A stretch of DNA of 7,492 bases from Mycoplasmataceae bacterium (GCA_017511585.1 JAFWJI010000060.1:1-7492); one strand, 5' to 3'. Counted from the first letter of the stretch, positions 1-7,492 are shown. Translations and numbers: made by a program. Notes: generated from the sequence alone by a model not told the origin.

Positions 1-1373
1 CAATTAGTGCTTCTCAAAAAGAAAGTGATCCTACAACATTGGTAATTAGTTTAGAATTAGCCGCAGGTTCAGTTTATAATGAAAACTTTGTTGCTTCTAC
101 TGAAAACAAATCATTTTCAATTGAAGTTACTGATTTTGAATCAGGATTATCATTTATAAATTCAACAATCGAAGCTCAAACATTATCTTTAGAACAAAAT
201 CAAACAGCAAATCAAATTATTGATTCTAATATAATAACTAAAGATTGAATTGTTACAAAAAAAGCGCTTTTATTTGCTAATGTTGATTCATTTCCTACTT
301 TACAAGCATCTGATATAGTAATTGATTCTATTGTTGCTAATGAAACTGGAACTTCACTTACTTTAACAATTTCATATAAAACACAAGCTGCTATATCTGT
401 TGTAATTACAGGATTTAGCCAAAATCAACCAACAATTTCAATGAACAATTTAACATCATCAACATTTTCAAGTAAAAGTTTAGAAACAGCAACAGTTGGT
501 AAAGTTATTAATCAAATGTTTATACATAATATTAATGATACAAAACAATGAATTATTGATAATAAAGAAGATTTATTTTCAGGAGGAGTTGATTTATTAA
601 CTAGTATAAATCAAGTATTAAGTGTATCTGCTATTGAATCACCAACTGATAAAAGTACTTTATTAATGACAATTGAATTAGCAGCAGGTTCAGTATATGA
701 TCAAAATAATCTTGTTTCTACTACACCAACTAAATTTGTAATAACATTTACAGGATTTAGCTTACCAATATTATTTATAAATCAAGTATTTAATGCTTCA
801 AGTTTAAATTTAGATTCAACACTTTCTTCAAACCAAGTAAAACAAAATTCAACAATTGATGAAGAATGAATTATTGAGAATAAAACTACCTTATTTTCAG
901 ATCCAAATTTAGTTCCAGAAGAATCAAGTAGTATAACTAATATTGTTTTAACACCAAATACTAGTGGTACTGAATTAGTATTAACAATTACATTTGAAAA
1001 TCAATTATCAATTTCAAGCAAAATAGTTGGTTTTACAGAACATTTACAAACAGTAGCAAAAACTGATTTAGTAGCATCATTGTTTAGTGAATTTAACTCA
1101 CAAACTGCAACCACAGCTGCTGCTTCAATTGATAAACAATGAATTTTTGATAATCTATCTAATCTATTTACTGGAGATATTTCTCAAATAAGTTTAGATG
1201 ATATTACATTTAATAGCGCAGCACCAAGTAGTGGAGATGGAAACACTTTGGAAATTAAATTTACATTAGCAATAGGTTCTATATACGATGAAAATCATCT
1301 TCTTAATTCTGCAAGCGAAGCAATTACAATATCAATTTCAGGATTTAGTTCTTCTTCACCTGGAACATTTTAA
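1..1373 (+). CDS. C-terminal part of a large repetitive surface protein (5' end outside window)
   Basis: The frame is open from the left edge (first full codon at base 3) to TAA at 1371-1373, giving 456 residues, with four in-frame TGA codons (246, 549, 867, 1140) read as Trp. The start is outside the window. The product is Ser/Thr/Asn/Gln-rich, has no Cys and no membrane segment, and is a chain of beta-strand-rich repeats. Each unit begins near a Trp followed by an I-[IVF]-x-[NK] stretch and a leucine-phenylalanine pair, and closes with a hydrophobic strand ending in GF[ST]. Long and short units alternate, and the protein stops nine residues after the GF of its last unit, at a domain boundary. 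This architecture suits an extracellular adhesin or variable surface protein. Mycoplasma mobile Gli349 also has ~100-residue repeats ending in GF, but homology is not shown. It is terminated by the hairpin at 1390-1422. Function is unknown; the surface location is inferred. Confidence 0.88.
3..245 (+). repeat. Repeat unit A1 (partial, long type)
   Basis: This is the first visible unit, cut at its 5' end by the window edge. It carries the long-type hallmark LAAGSVYNEN at bases 57-86, followed by a strand in which the usual GF is replaced by DF (132-137). The unit runs up to the Trp codon at 246. It is the most divergent of the three long units at the closing motif. Confidence 0.8.
246..548 (+). 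repeat. Repeat unit B1 (short type)
   Basis: This 101-residue unit runs from one TGA Trp codon to the next. It lacks the AAGSVYDEN insertion of the long units: the strand LTLTISYKTQ runs almost directly into ISVVITGFS (GF codons at 411-416). The distance from the preceding closing motif is 93 residues. Confidence 0.8.
549..866 (+). repeat. Repeat unit A2 (long type)
   Basis: This 106-residue unit starts at Trp 549 (WIIDNKEDLFS). It carries IELAAGSVYDQNNLVST (672-722) and closes with ITFTGFS (GF at 753-758). Its LAAGSVY block is very close to that of A1, also at the DNA level, which suggests unit duplication. The GF-to-GF distance from B1 is 114 residues. Confidence 0.82.
867..1139 (+). repeat. 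Repeat unit B2 (short type)
   Basis: This 91-residue unit starts at Trp 867 (WIIENKTTLFS). Like B1 it lacks the AAGSVYDEN insertion: LVLTITFENQ leads to ISSKIVGFT (GF at 1029-1034). The GF-to-GF distance from A2 is 92 residues, nearly identical to the A1-to-B1 distance of 93. Confidence 0.82.
1140..1370 (+). repeat. Repeat unit A3 (long type, C-terminal)
   Basis: The last unit starts at Trp 1140 (WIFDNLSNLFTGD). It carries the long-type block FTLAIGSIYDENHLL (1260-1304) and ends ITISISGFS (GF at 1341-1346), followed only by a short Ser-rich tail and the stop. Its AIGSIY differs from the AAGSVY of A1 and A2, so the array is not a recent perfect amplification. Confidence 0.82.
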
Positions 1374-1389
1374 TGTTAAATAACTAATT

Positions 1390-1422
1390 AAAAAAGCAAG
1401 CTAAATATAGCTTGTTTTTTTT
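1390..1422 (+). terminator. Rho-independent terminator after the repeat protein
   Basis: The core stem CAAGCTA (1397-1403) pairs with TAGCTTG (1408-1414) around an AATA loop. It is extended outwards by a G-T pair and by six A residues pairing with the T tract. Eight T follow directly (1415-1422). It lies 17 bases past the TAA. The A-tract/T-tract symmetry could also work from the other strand, but no gene on the minus strand needs it. Confidence 0.85.
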
Positions 1423-1431
1423 AATTCTAAA

Positions 1432-1461
1432 TTGTGATATATTTTTAATAATTGGTAAAAT
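1432..1461 (+). promoter_or_regulatory. Candidate promoter of the glycosyltransferase-like gene
   Basis: A -35-like TTGTGA (1432-1437) and a -10 TAAAAT (1456-1461) are separated by 18 bases. The -10 is preceded by TG plus one base (1453-1455), an extended -10. It sits just after the terminator of the previous gene and predicts a start near 1468, about 60 bases before the ATG. AT-rich DNA yields chance matches, so this is a candidate only. Confidence 0.5.
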
Positions 1462-1486
1462 TTATATTTACATAAAAAATAAGTTG

Positions 1487-1504
1487 GATACTAATAGATA
1501 CTAA
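1487..1504 (+). repeat. Short direct repeat GATACTAA in the 5' leader
   Basis: GATACTAA occurs at 1487-1494 and again at 1497-1504. The copies are ten bases apart, one helical turn, and lie just upstream of the Shine-Dalgarno sequence AGAGGA (1511-1516). They fall within the predicted 5' untranslated leader. A binding-site role is possible but not shown. Confidence 0.35.
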
Positions 1505-1526
1505 CAACAAAGAGGATATAAAAAAT

Positions 1527-2516
1527 ATGAAAATTAAATTAAAAAAAATTTCTATTATTGTTTATGCTCGTGGTGATTTTGAACAGACCAAAAAAACTCT
1601 ATATTCAATAATAGACCAAAATGTTAATCATTTATTTTTTGATGTTTTAATTTTAAGTGATGATTCAAATCCAAATTTTTTAGAAAAATTAAACAAGTTT
1701 ATTGATTCAGAATTATTAATTAATTATTCTATTTTACCTCTTGATAAATATAATGGATTACCATTATCACTTGTTTTTTTACTAAAAAATAATTTGGTTA
1801 ATGGTAAATATACTACAATCTTAAAATCAGGTGACGTACTTAAAGAAGGTTGAATACAATATTTTTTAGATAATTTATTTGATCTAAATAAAGATTGTTA
1901 CATGAGTGATTTAAAAGAAAAATTATTAGTAGAAAAAAAAGTAAGTAAAAAAGATAGAAATAAAGATTGATTAAAACCAGAATATAAAGTTGTTAAATCA
2001 AAAATATTTATTTCAGAAAGTTCATCAAAAGAATTAACTTTAGATGAAGCTCTTTCTACTAAAGCTATTTTTTTAGGAAAATTTTTCAAAACTTCTCGTA
2101 TTAAAGATATTGAAGCAGTTGATGATAGAATCTTATACCAACATATTTTTGTTTATTTTGAAATGATTTTAAAATGTAGTTCATTTTATTATGTATCTAA
2201 AATTTCAGCAACTATAGTTCACAAACCGTTATTCCCTCATAAAAAAATGGATTCTGAAAGAATTAAATTATTATTAAATGTTTTAAATGTAATGGTTTGT
2301 CAAAAACCTTATGTTAATGGACAAGTTCTTCAATTGCTTGCTTTAGCAATAATTAATACATCTAAAGACTTAAGATATGTTTATAAATTGAAAAATTATA
2401 AATATTTAGATAATAAAAATTATGTAATAGTACCAACTTATATGTCTAAATGAAAAACAATTTTATTAACTAAAAATATCATTGAAACAGGTAAATTACA
2501 AAAAAAACGTAAATAG
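1527..2516 (+). CDS. Family 2 glycosyltransferase-like protein with degenerate DXD site
   Basis: This gene encodes 329 residues with three TGA Trp codons (1851, 1968, 2451). The start is ATG with AGAGGA ten bases upstream. The N-terminus follows the GT-A nucleotide-binding fold of family 2 glycosyltransferases: strand ISIIVYARGD (8-17), helix with TLYSIIDQN (24-32), strand DVLILSDDSN with the DDS motif at 45-47, then GLPLSLVFLLKNN (77-89) and GKYTTILKSGDVL (93-105) where the family normally has G-x-Y-[IV]-x-x-L-D-x-D-D. Here the metal-binding DXD reads K-S-G-D (100-103), so catalysis is doubtful. There is no signal peptide or membrane helix, so it is cytoplasmic. The C-terminal half is Lys-rich, lacks recognisable motifs and ends KLQKKRK. 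Substrate is unknown. It could be an active enzyme of unusual type or a non-catalytic relative serving the neighbouring membrane proteins. Its gap to the next gene is 65 bases. Confidence 0.7.
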
Positions 2517-2529
2517 CAAATTAAAATAG

Positions 2530-2535
2530 TATAAT
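2530..2535 (+). promoter_or_regulatory. Perfect TATAAT -10 box before the membrane-protein operon
   Basis: TATAAT stands 46 bases before the ATG at 2582, predicting a start around 2541. No convincing -35 is present at the expected distance, though mycoplasma promoters often lack one. The box sits inside an AT-only dyad, TTAAAAT (2521-2527) with ATTTTAA (2534-2540), which could be incidental. It would allow genes 2582-7492 to be transcribed separately from the upstream gene. Confidence 0.42.
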
Positions 2536-2581
2536 TTTAAATTTATGTCGCTCTTTATTTTTTATTAGGAGATTAGAAAGT

Positions 2582-4381
2582 ATGAGTTTAACAAAGAAGA
2601 AAAAATTTTTATTAAAATGAGCAGCGCCTGCCTCTTTTTTGGTTTTAGGTATAGCTTTAGCAACTCCAATCGTTGTTGTTAGTCAACAAAATAATGAAAA
2701 ATTAGTTAAATCTTCAGAAAACATAGTTCCTAGTTTTTTAAGCGACGAAAGTAAGTTAAATTCTTTAAAATATAATCCTAAAAAATACGATCTTAATTTT
2801 TTTAATGAAAAAATAATTAATGATCCTTTTTTAAGAAATGAAGTATTTGTTTTTAATGGTGCCAATTTTATAGTAGAAGAAAAAAAAGCGTATTGAAAAG
2901 ATTCAAATGGTGTTTGTTATTATGTAGATAAAGCAACTATTTTAGATGCAAACACTATTGAATTAAATATTTATAAATATAAAAAAGGTGCTATTCAAAT
3001 AAAATATTCTGAAAAAATATCAATACCAACAAATTATTTTGTTAACGAAGAACAATCACTTAAGAATTTTTTAGCTTCATCAGCAAAAAAATTAAATGAG
3101 ATTTTTGCTGATAAAGAAGAAATTTTAACTCTTAAAGCAGAAGGTTTTACAAACATTGAAGAATTAACTAATGCTAATGAAATTAAATTAGTTGAAAATA
3201 ATGAAAATGCTGATAATTATATAAAATCATATCACAAACCTAATAATGATACATATTATGCTTTAGAATGAGATGATTTTTTTTACAATTCATTTGTTAA
3301 TTTTTCTATTCCGTTTTCAAGCGGTTCACAAAAATTAGTTTGAAATTCTACTGATATTTTTGATCAAACAACAGGAGAATTTAATAAAAATAGTACTTTG
3401 TTTAGACTTTTTAAAGAAGTTATTTATAGAGGTGGTTGAATATCTGAATCTAATTTACCAGAATTAACAGATGAAGAAAAAGAAGGATTAACAACTGAAG
3501 ATCAAATTATTGATAGACAAATTCAAAAATTGATTTTTAATCCAGAAATCCAACCATATGCTACTGTTAAAAATGGTAATAAAATAAATAAAATACCAAT
3601 TTTAAATCAAGCTGTGTTATTAGAAGTTAGTCTTAAAAATCAAACAACATATATTGTTGTTTGAACTAATTTATTCCCTGTAAGCGATTTTATTATTGAA
3701 GAAGCTACAGAATTAAAATTTAAAGCAAATATGAAAGATGGTAAATTATTGACTTCAGATCAAATTCAAGATAAAAATAATTGAGGTTATATAGTTCCAA
3801 TTGAAAAACCTAAAAATGGTTTAGTTTATGAAATTACTAAAATTTCTTTTGCAGAAAATGATACTTACAAAGTAAATCCAATTGTTGATATTAAAATCTC
3901 ACATCCAAGATTACAAGTTACAAAAGCATATCAAACAACAATAATTTCTGGATTCCAATCTAATGCATATCAAGAATTAGATAGCAAAATAACTACAATA
4001 TTAAATAATAATGGATCTACTACAGCTAATCAACCATTAAAACCTTTATTAGATCAAACAAGTATAACTTTTAAAACTAATGTAACTGCAGAACAAGTAA
4101 GACAAAATATTACAAATTATGAAAGTTTAGCAACTTTATTAAATATAAGTATTACTGGTTTAGAAAATGCTAATGCTAAGTATACAATAGATCAAGCAAT
4201 AATTGATGGTACAAAAATATTTATTCAATTTAAAATTTCTTCAATTAATGATCCAAATAATTTCTGAAAATACAATAACGTAGTTCAAACAATTTCTAAA
4301 ACAATTGAACTACCAACAGCAAGTAATGGTGGTAGCAATCAAAATCCGGCAGCTCCGACTAATTTATTAAAAAATAGTTAA
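2582..4381 (+). CDS. Signal-anchored extracytoplasmic protein, 599 aa, function unknown
   Basis: ATG 2582 has AGGAG (2567-2571) ten bases upstream; the frame closes at TAA 4379-4381 and contains eight TGA Trp codons. The basic N-terminus MSLTKKKKFLLKW is followed by a hydrophobic stretch at about 14-34, either an uncleaved anchor or a signal peptide. There is no lipobox cysteine; the only Cys is residue 112. The remaining ~560 residues should be outside the membrane. They comprise a Lys/Asn/Glu-rich N-terminal part, an acidic helix near 295-320, and a beta-rich C-terminal part. Tyr450-x6-Gly457-Phe458 resembles the closing motif of the gene 1 repeats. Residues 541-578 (DGTKIFIQFKISS, then NDPNNFWKYNNVVQTIS) align by eye with the last A unit of gene 1 (DGNTLEIKFTLA, then YDENHLLN and ITIS). 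The tail after 580 is Gly/Asn/Pro-rich. I do not recognise the family with certainty. It probably forms an operon with the polytopic protein 56 bases downstream. Confidence 0.87.
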
Positions 4382-4424
4382 AAAAATATTTTTTAAAAAA
4401 ATTGAATATAAATAATAAAATTAG

Positions 4425-4432
4425 AAAGAGGA
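4425..4432 (+). promoter_or_regulatory. Shine-Dalgarno fixing the start of the 12-helix protein
   Basis: AAAGAGGA lies six bases upstream of ATG 4438. It favours this start over the later in-frame Met22 (4501), which has no comparable site before it. Confidence 0.7.
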
Positions 4433-4437
4433 AAAAT

Positions 4438-6024
4438 ATGGCAACACAATCGTTTATAAATACATTTTTAGATAAAAACAATAATAAATCTGGAATTGCT
4501 ATGGCTACAAACCAGGAAATTGTTTCAGGAAGTTGAAAATTTAATTCAATATTTAAAGTATTAGCCGGAATTATTTATGGTTTCTTTTTTGGAATGCTTC
4601 CAGCAAGTTTTATATTTAATGATTCAATAACTTCAGCTTCTAACGTTTCTGTTTTTGAAATTTGTGCAATTGTTGGTTTATTTGCAATTGGTATATTTTC
4701 GTTTGTATTTATTTTTTGATTATTTAAGGGCGAAATTAAAAGAAGACATCCGTTTAGTTATGCAATTGTTCATTTTGTAAATGGTCTTTTATTGTCTTTA
4801 TCGATCTTATTACCTACATTACTAACTCCAAATTCAAATGATGATAAAAGATATTTATTTTTTGCAATTTGTTTAGCTGTTTGAGCGCTATCAATGATAG
4901 TTTTAAATATTATTATCTTATGAATGTATAAAAAAGAATATCCATTAACATGATCAAGAATTGCCTTTTTTAGTGTTTCAATATTATTTCTTGGTGTTAG
5001 TCAATATTTTACTTACTTAGCAAAAACAAATGCTAGAGATTCTTTTGTAACCAATCAATCAACATTTTTATTAATCGTTACTCTAGCTTCTTTTATTATT
5101 TCGCTTTTAGTTTTTGTTTTTGGTGTTTCATACATTAAAAGATATAGAGATATATTATTGGGTGAAAGAACACAATTTGAAATATATAACATTAGAGATT
5201 GAGAAAGTGCAAGAGTAAGTTCAATAGTTATTTCAGCTGCAACTATTATTACTTATTCAGCTGCTCTACTTTGAAATGAAATAAGTAAATTATCAATTGC
5301 AGTTTATTTAGAAATAATAATTGATTTATTATTAGTTGTTCCTTATTTATCAATAATTTTGTATGTAAAAATTAAAAATATGAAAAATAAAAACAAAGCA
5401 TTTTATTCATCAAAAATCTTTAGATCAATAGATAATGGATTATTATTAGACTTTTTCGCTTGAATCATTGTTGTAAAAACTGTTTTAATACAAGGTGTTT
5501 TATTAGTTGATAATCCAACAAATACTGAAAACTTTACAAAATCATTAGTTTTAATAATTTCTTTTGCTTCAATTGCTTTACTATATGGATTAACAACTAT
5601 TTTTTCAATAAATGTTCCAAATTTAAAAAACATCGCCTCTTCTTTACCAACAATTGTTATGTCAATATTGTTAGGTTTATTCACAATATTATTTGGTGGT
5701 TATTTACAAAAAGAAGAAGCTGTTAATGTTTATATCTATGTATTCTTACCATTATTCTCATTAATTGGTATGTCAATTTCAACAATAATTAAAATCTTAA
5801 CAGTTGCCAAAATATATACAATTAATCCAAATGCAAATAAAGAAATTGATGAAGAAGAAGAATTTATAGCAAATAAGTATTTATATAAAACACAATCAGG
5901 TGGAACAATTGATCTAGAAAAAACCACAGAAGCAAATTATTCATCAGTTCAACAACCAGTTCAACAAGAAAATAACAATGATTCTAAAACTGAATTAGAT
6001 CAATCAAGCGGATCATTAAATTAG
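4438..6024 (+). CDS. Twelve-helix integral membrane protein with acidic cytoplasmic tail
   Basis: The product is 528 residues with eight TGA Trp codons, stopping at TAG 6022-6024. I count twelve hydrophobic segments at roughly 40-61, 72-96, 108-129, 139-163, 176-195, 209-233, 261-279, 287-310, 335-357, 369-391, 403-424 and 430-453. Basic residues cluster in loops 2-3 (KRRH), 4-5 (YKKEY), 6-7 (KRYRD), 8-9 (KIKNMKNKNK) and 10-11. By the positive-inside rule both termini are therefore cytoplasmic. The long central loop 6-7 gives a 6+6 shape like that of major facilitator proteins, but I see no signature of that family. The tail (458-528) starts with DEEEE (471-475) and becomes Gln/Asn/Ser-rich. 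It sits between two genes for proteins with large extracytoplasmic parts, which suggests a membrane complex rather than a free transporter. The MSC_0624-type membrane protein of mollicute F1-like X0 ATPase clusters is a possible identity, from its topology and setting only. Confidence 0.88.
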
Positions 6025-6035
6025 TTAAAAAATAT

Positions 6036-6042
6036 AGAGGAG
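6036..6042 (+). promoter_or_regulatory. Strong Shine-Dalgarno before the Pro/Thr-rich secreted protein
   Basis: AGAGGAG lies six bases before ATG 6049 and twelve bases after the stop of the previous gene. It is the best ribosome-binding site in the window. The 24-base intergenic gap leaves no room for a promoter, so the gene is probably co-transcribed with the 12-helix protein. Confidence 0.75.
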
Positions 6043-6048
6043 TAAATT

Positions 6049-7492
6049 ATGAAAAAAGTAAATGGAAAAAATAAAATAATATTATTATCTTCTTTATCAT
6101 TTTCAGCTTTAGCATCATCTGTTGTAGTTTCTTCAGCATTAGAAACAAAACCAAATATTAATGTAGAATCAATATCTACTGCTTCTTTTAATTTAAAAAA
6201 TCAAAGAGATATTTCAAATAATATTAATCAATTAGAAAATTTACAAAACCCAAATGAATTGTTTTTTACATCTGATAAATTAGATCCTACAAATGCTTCA
6301 GTTGTTCCTTCAACAACCCCATCAACACCAATTCCACCAGCAAATTCTAAAAATACTACTGCAACCGCTCCGGAAGATACAAATTTGAATAAATGAAAAA
6401 AATTCAAAGAAAATCTAACACAACTAAACACAACTACTCCATCCACTTTAGTTACTGAACTAATAGAAGTATGTGATCAAGTTCAAAAAACTTATGATTT
6501 AAATAAAGCTTTAAAAGAATTGGAAACACTTGCTACCACTAATCCTTTAATACAACAAACATTGCCTCAATTAAAAGAAGCAATTATTTCAAGTTCCAAT
6601 TCTTATCAAGACATGAATCAAATTCCAAATATTAATCTGGTTAATGAGAAATTATTACAATTATCAGGAATTGTTGAAGGTGAAGAAATTGGTTTAATTA
6701 AAAACCAGACAAGTTTTACAAAAAAAGACTTATCAGCACAAACATCAAATGGAACTGGAGGAACTACTCAAAAACAAACAACAACTAATGGTAATACTCT
6801 TTCAATAGGAAATGTTGCAGGTGCTAATTACACACAGTTAATTAAAATAGCAGAAATAGATCCAAATCAAACTGGTAATTATGCTTTAATGTTTGAATAT
6901 AAAAAAGACACTAACGATTTTGTAAAACAAGGTACATTGTATATTAAAAATGATAAAGGACAACTTCAAAATTTAGAGTCATCAACACCAACAACTCCAC
7001 CATCAACTTATCAAACTTCTACCACTCCCTCGACAACCCCTACTGGTATAGCTAAATTAAAATCATCTTTAGATGTTTTTGTTCGTTTCAATGTTCAAAA
7101 TGGATCAATAAGTGATGGTACAGATACATCAACTGGAACTGGTGTTAAATATCCAAGTAAATTTGAAAATTTTATTATTCAAGTAAATGATCAAAATAAA
7201 GTTGAAATTTTAGTAAGAATTAAAGCATCAGAAACTATTGAAAATCTAAGATTTGCTACAACCGTTAATTTACCTACAGCTTCAAATTTAACTCAACCAT
7301 TAAAATTTGGTATCTTAGATGTTCAAGCAACTCAAACTTCAACATTTAGATCTTTAGTAGAAAATAATGGCGTTGATTCTCCTGCTGGAGGAGCACAACA
7401 ACCATCTACAAGAAAAGTGTTGGTAAGTAATATTGATAGCAATAATAGTATAATCAAAGACATCCAATGTTTTAGTAGTACATTAAGTTCTA
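6049..7492 (+). CDS. Secreted or anchored Pro/Thr-rich protein, 5' part (3' end outside window)
   Basis: The frame is open for 481 codons to the right edge, with a single TGA Trp (6394). The N-terminus MKKVNGKNK and the hydrophobic stretch 10-29 form a signal peptide or anchor, with possible cleavage after VSSA (27-30). There is no lipobox cysteine. Order of regions: Asn/Gln-rich 34-80; a Pro/Ser/Thr linker 81-110; a mostly helical part about 117-215 rich in Leu, Glu and Lys; a Gly/Thr/Asn/Gln linker near 235-260; a beta-like stretch 260-310; a second Pro/Thr linker 311-332; and a beta-rich part from 333 that contains VNLPTASN (406-413). This matches IELPTASN near the C-terminus of the protein encoded at 2582-4381. 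The modular plan suggests a multi-domain extracytoplasmic subunit or surface protein. Family not recognised; an F1-like ATPase accessory subunit is possible from context only. Confidence 0.85.
6979..7044 (+). other. Pro/Thr-rich linker coding segment with raised G+C
   Basis: Residues 311-332 are nearly all Ser, Thr, Pro, Tyr and Gln. Around 7020-7040 several codons end in C or G (ACC, CCC, TCG, ACC), rare elsewhere in this AT-rich window. The linker separates two beta-rich regions and is likely extended and flexible. Confidence 0.6.

Noticed and set aside
39..869. Separate small genes at 39-248 and 666-869
   Set aside because: Both are pieces of the same frame 3-1373, ended only because TGA was taken as a stop; with TGA as Trp the frame is continuous.
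1..1373. Naming the repeat protein as a Gli349 or Mvsp orthologue
   Set aside because: The ~100-residue repeat size and closing GF motif are similar, but the rest of the sequence cannot be matched from memory, and the known neighbours of the gliding genes were not recognised here.
1898..2089. Minus-strand open frames (1898-2089, 2683-2865, 5403-5684, 5736-5927, 6228-6446)
   Set aside because: Each lies opposite a well-supported + strand gene and has no independent ribosome site or recognisable protein features.
2163..2453. Independent gene starting at ATG 2163
   Set aside because: It is in the frame of the glycosyltransferase-like gene, which reads straight through from 1527 using TGA as Trp.
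4381..4401. A/T palindrome (six A, TA, six T, then A tract) after the stop at 4379 as a terminator
   Set aside because: It has no G-C pairs, no loop and no following T tract, so it would be a very weak terminator; the next gene follows closely with a good ribosome site.
4402..4421. Promoter from TTGAAT (4402) and TAAAAT (4416)
   Set aside because: The boxes are only eight bases apart, far below the 16-18 needed, so this is a chance match in AT-rich DNA.
4438..6024. Assigning the 12-helix protein to the major facilitator superfamily
   Set aside because: Only the helix count and the central loop fit; the characteristic loop 2-3 signature of that family is not visible.

Overview
This is mycoplasma (Mollicutes) DNA. 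It is very AT-rich, and five consecutive reading frames stay open only if TGA is read as tryptophan (translation table 4). There are 24 such in-frame TGA codons, and I saw no in-frame TGG. All genes are on the + strand and all five are interrupted at TGA by a standard-code reading. The species cannot be fixed from the sequence. Envelope proteins built on roughly 100-residue beta-rich repeats with a GF motif bring to mind gliding and surface proteins of Mycoplasma mobile and its relatives, but that is only a resemblance.

Layout: (1) 3-1373 is the 3' end of a large repetitive surface protein, made of alternating long (A) and short (B) repeat units. It ends at a clear rho-independent terminator (1390-1422). 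(2) 1527-2516, behind its own promoter candidate, encodes a 329-residue protein resembling a family 2 glycosyltransferase, with the usual DXD metal site degraded. (3) 2582-4381 encodes a 599-residue protein with an N-terminal membrane anchor or signal peptide and no lipobox. A perfect TATAAT box lies in front of it. (4) 4438-6024 encodes a 12-helix membrane protein with an acidic, Gln/Asn-rich cytoplasmic tail. (5) 6049 to the window end is the 5' part of a secreted or anchored protein with two Pro/Thr-rich linkers.

Genes 3 to 5 are spaced by 56 and 24 bases, have strong Shine-Dalgarno sequences and no terminator between them, so they probably form one operon. The glycosyltransferase-like gene may belong to it too. 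A plausible reading is a membrane assembly: a polytopic core flanked by two proteins with large extracytoplasmic domains. The C-terminal part of gene 3 resembles the A repeat of gene 1, and genes 3 and 5 share an [IV]-x-LPTASN segment after a similar stretch. The envelope proteins here may therefore share one domain family. The best specific guess for the operon, unproven, is the membrane part of a mollicute F1-like X0 ATPase cluster (MSC_0624-type polytopic protein plus accessory subunits). The decisive gamma, epsilon, alpha and beta subunits would have to lie downstream of the window. No RNA genes, insertion sequences, CRISPR arrays or origins were seen.
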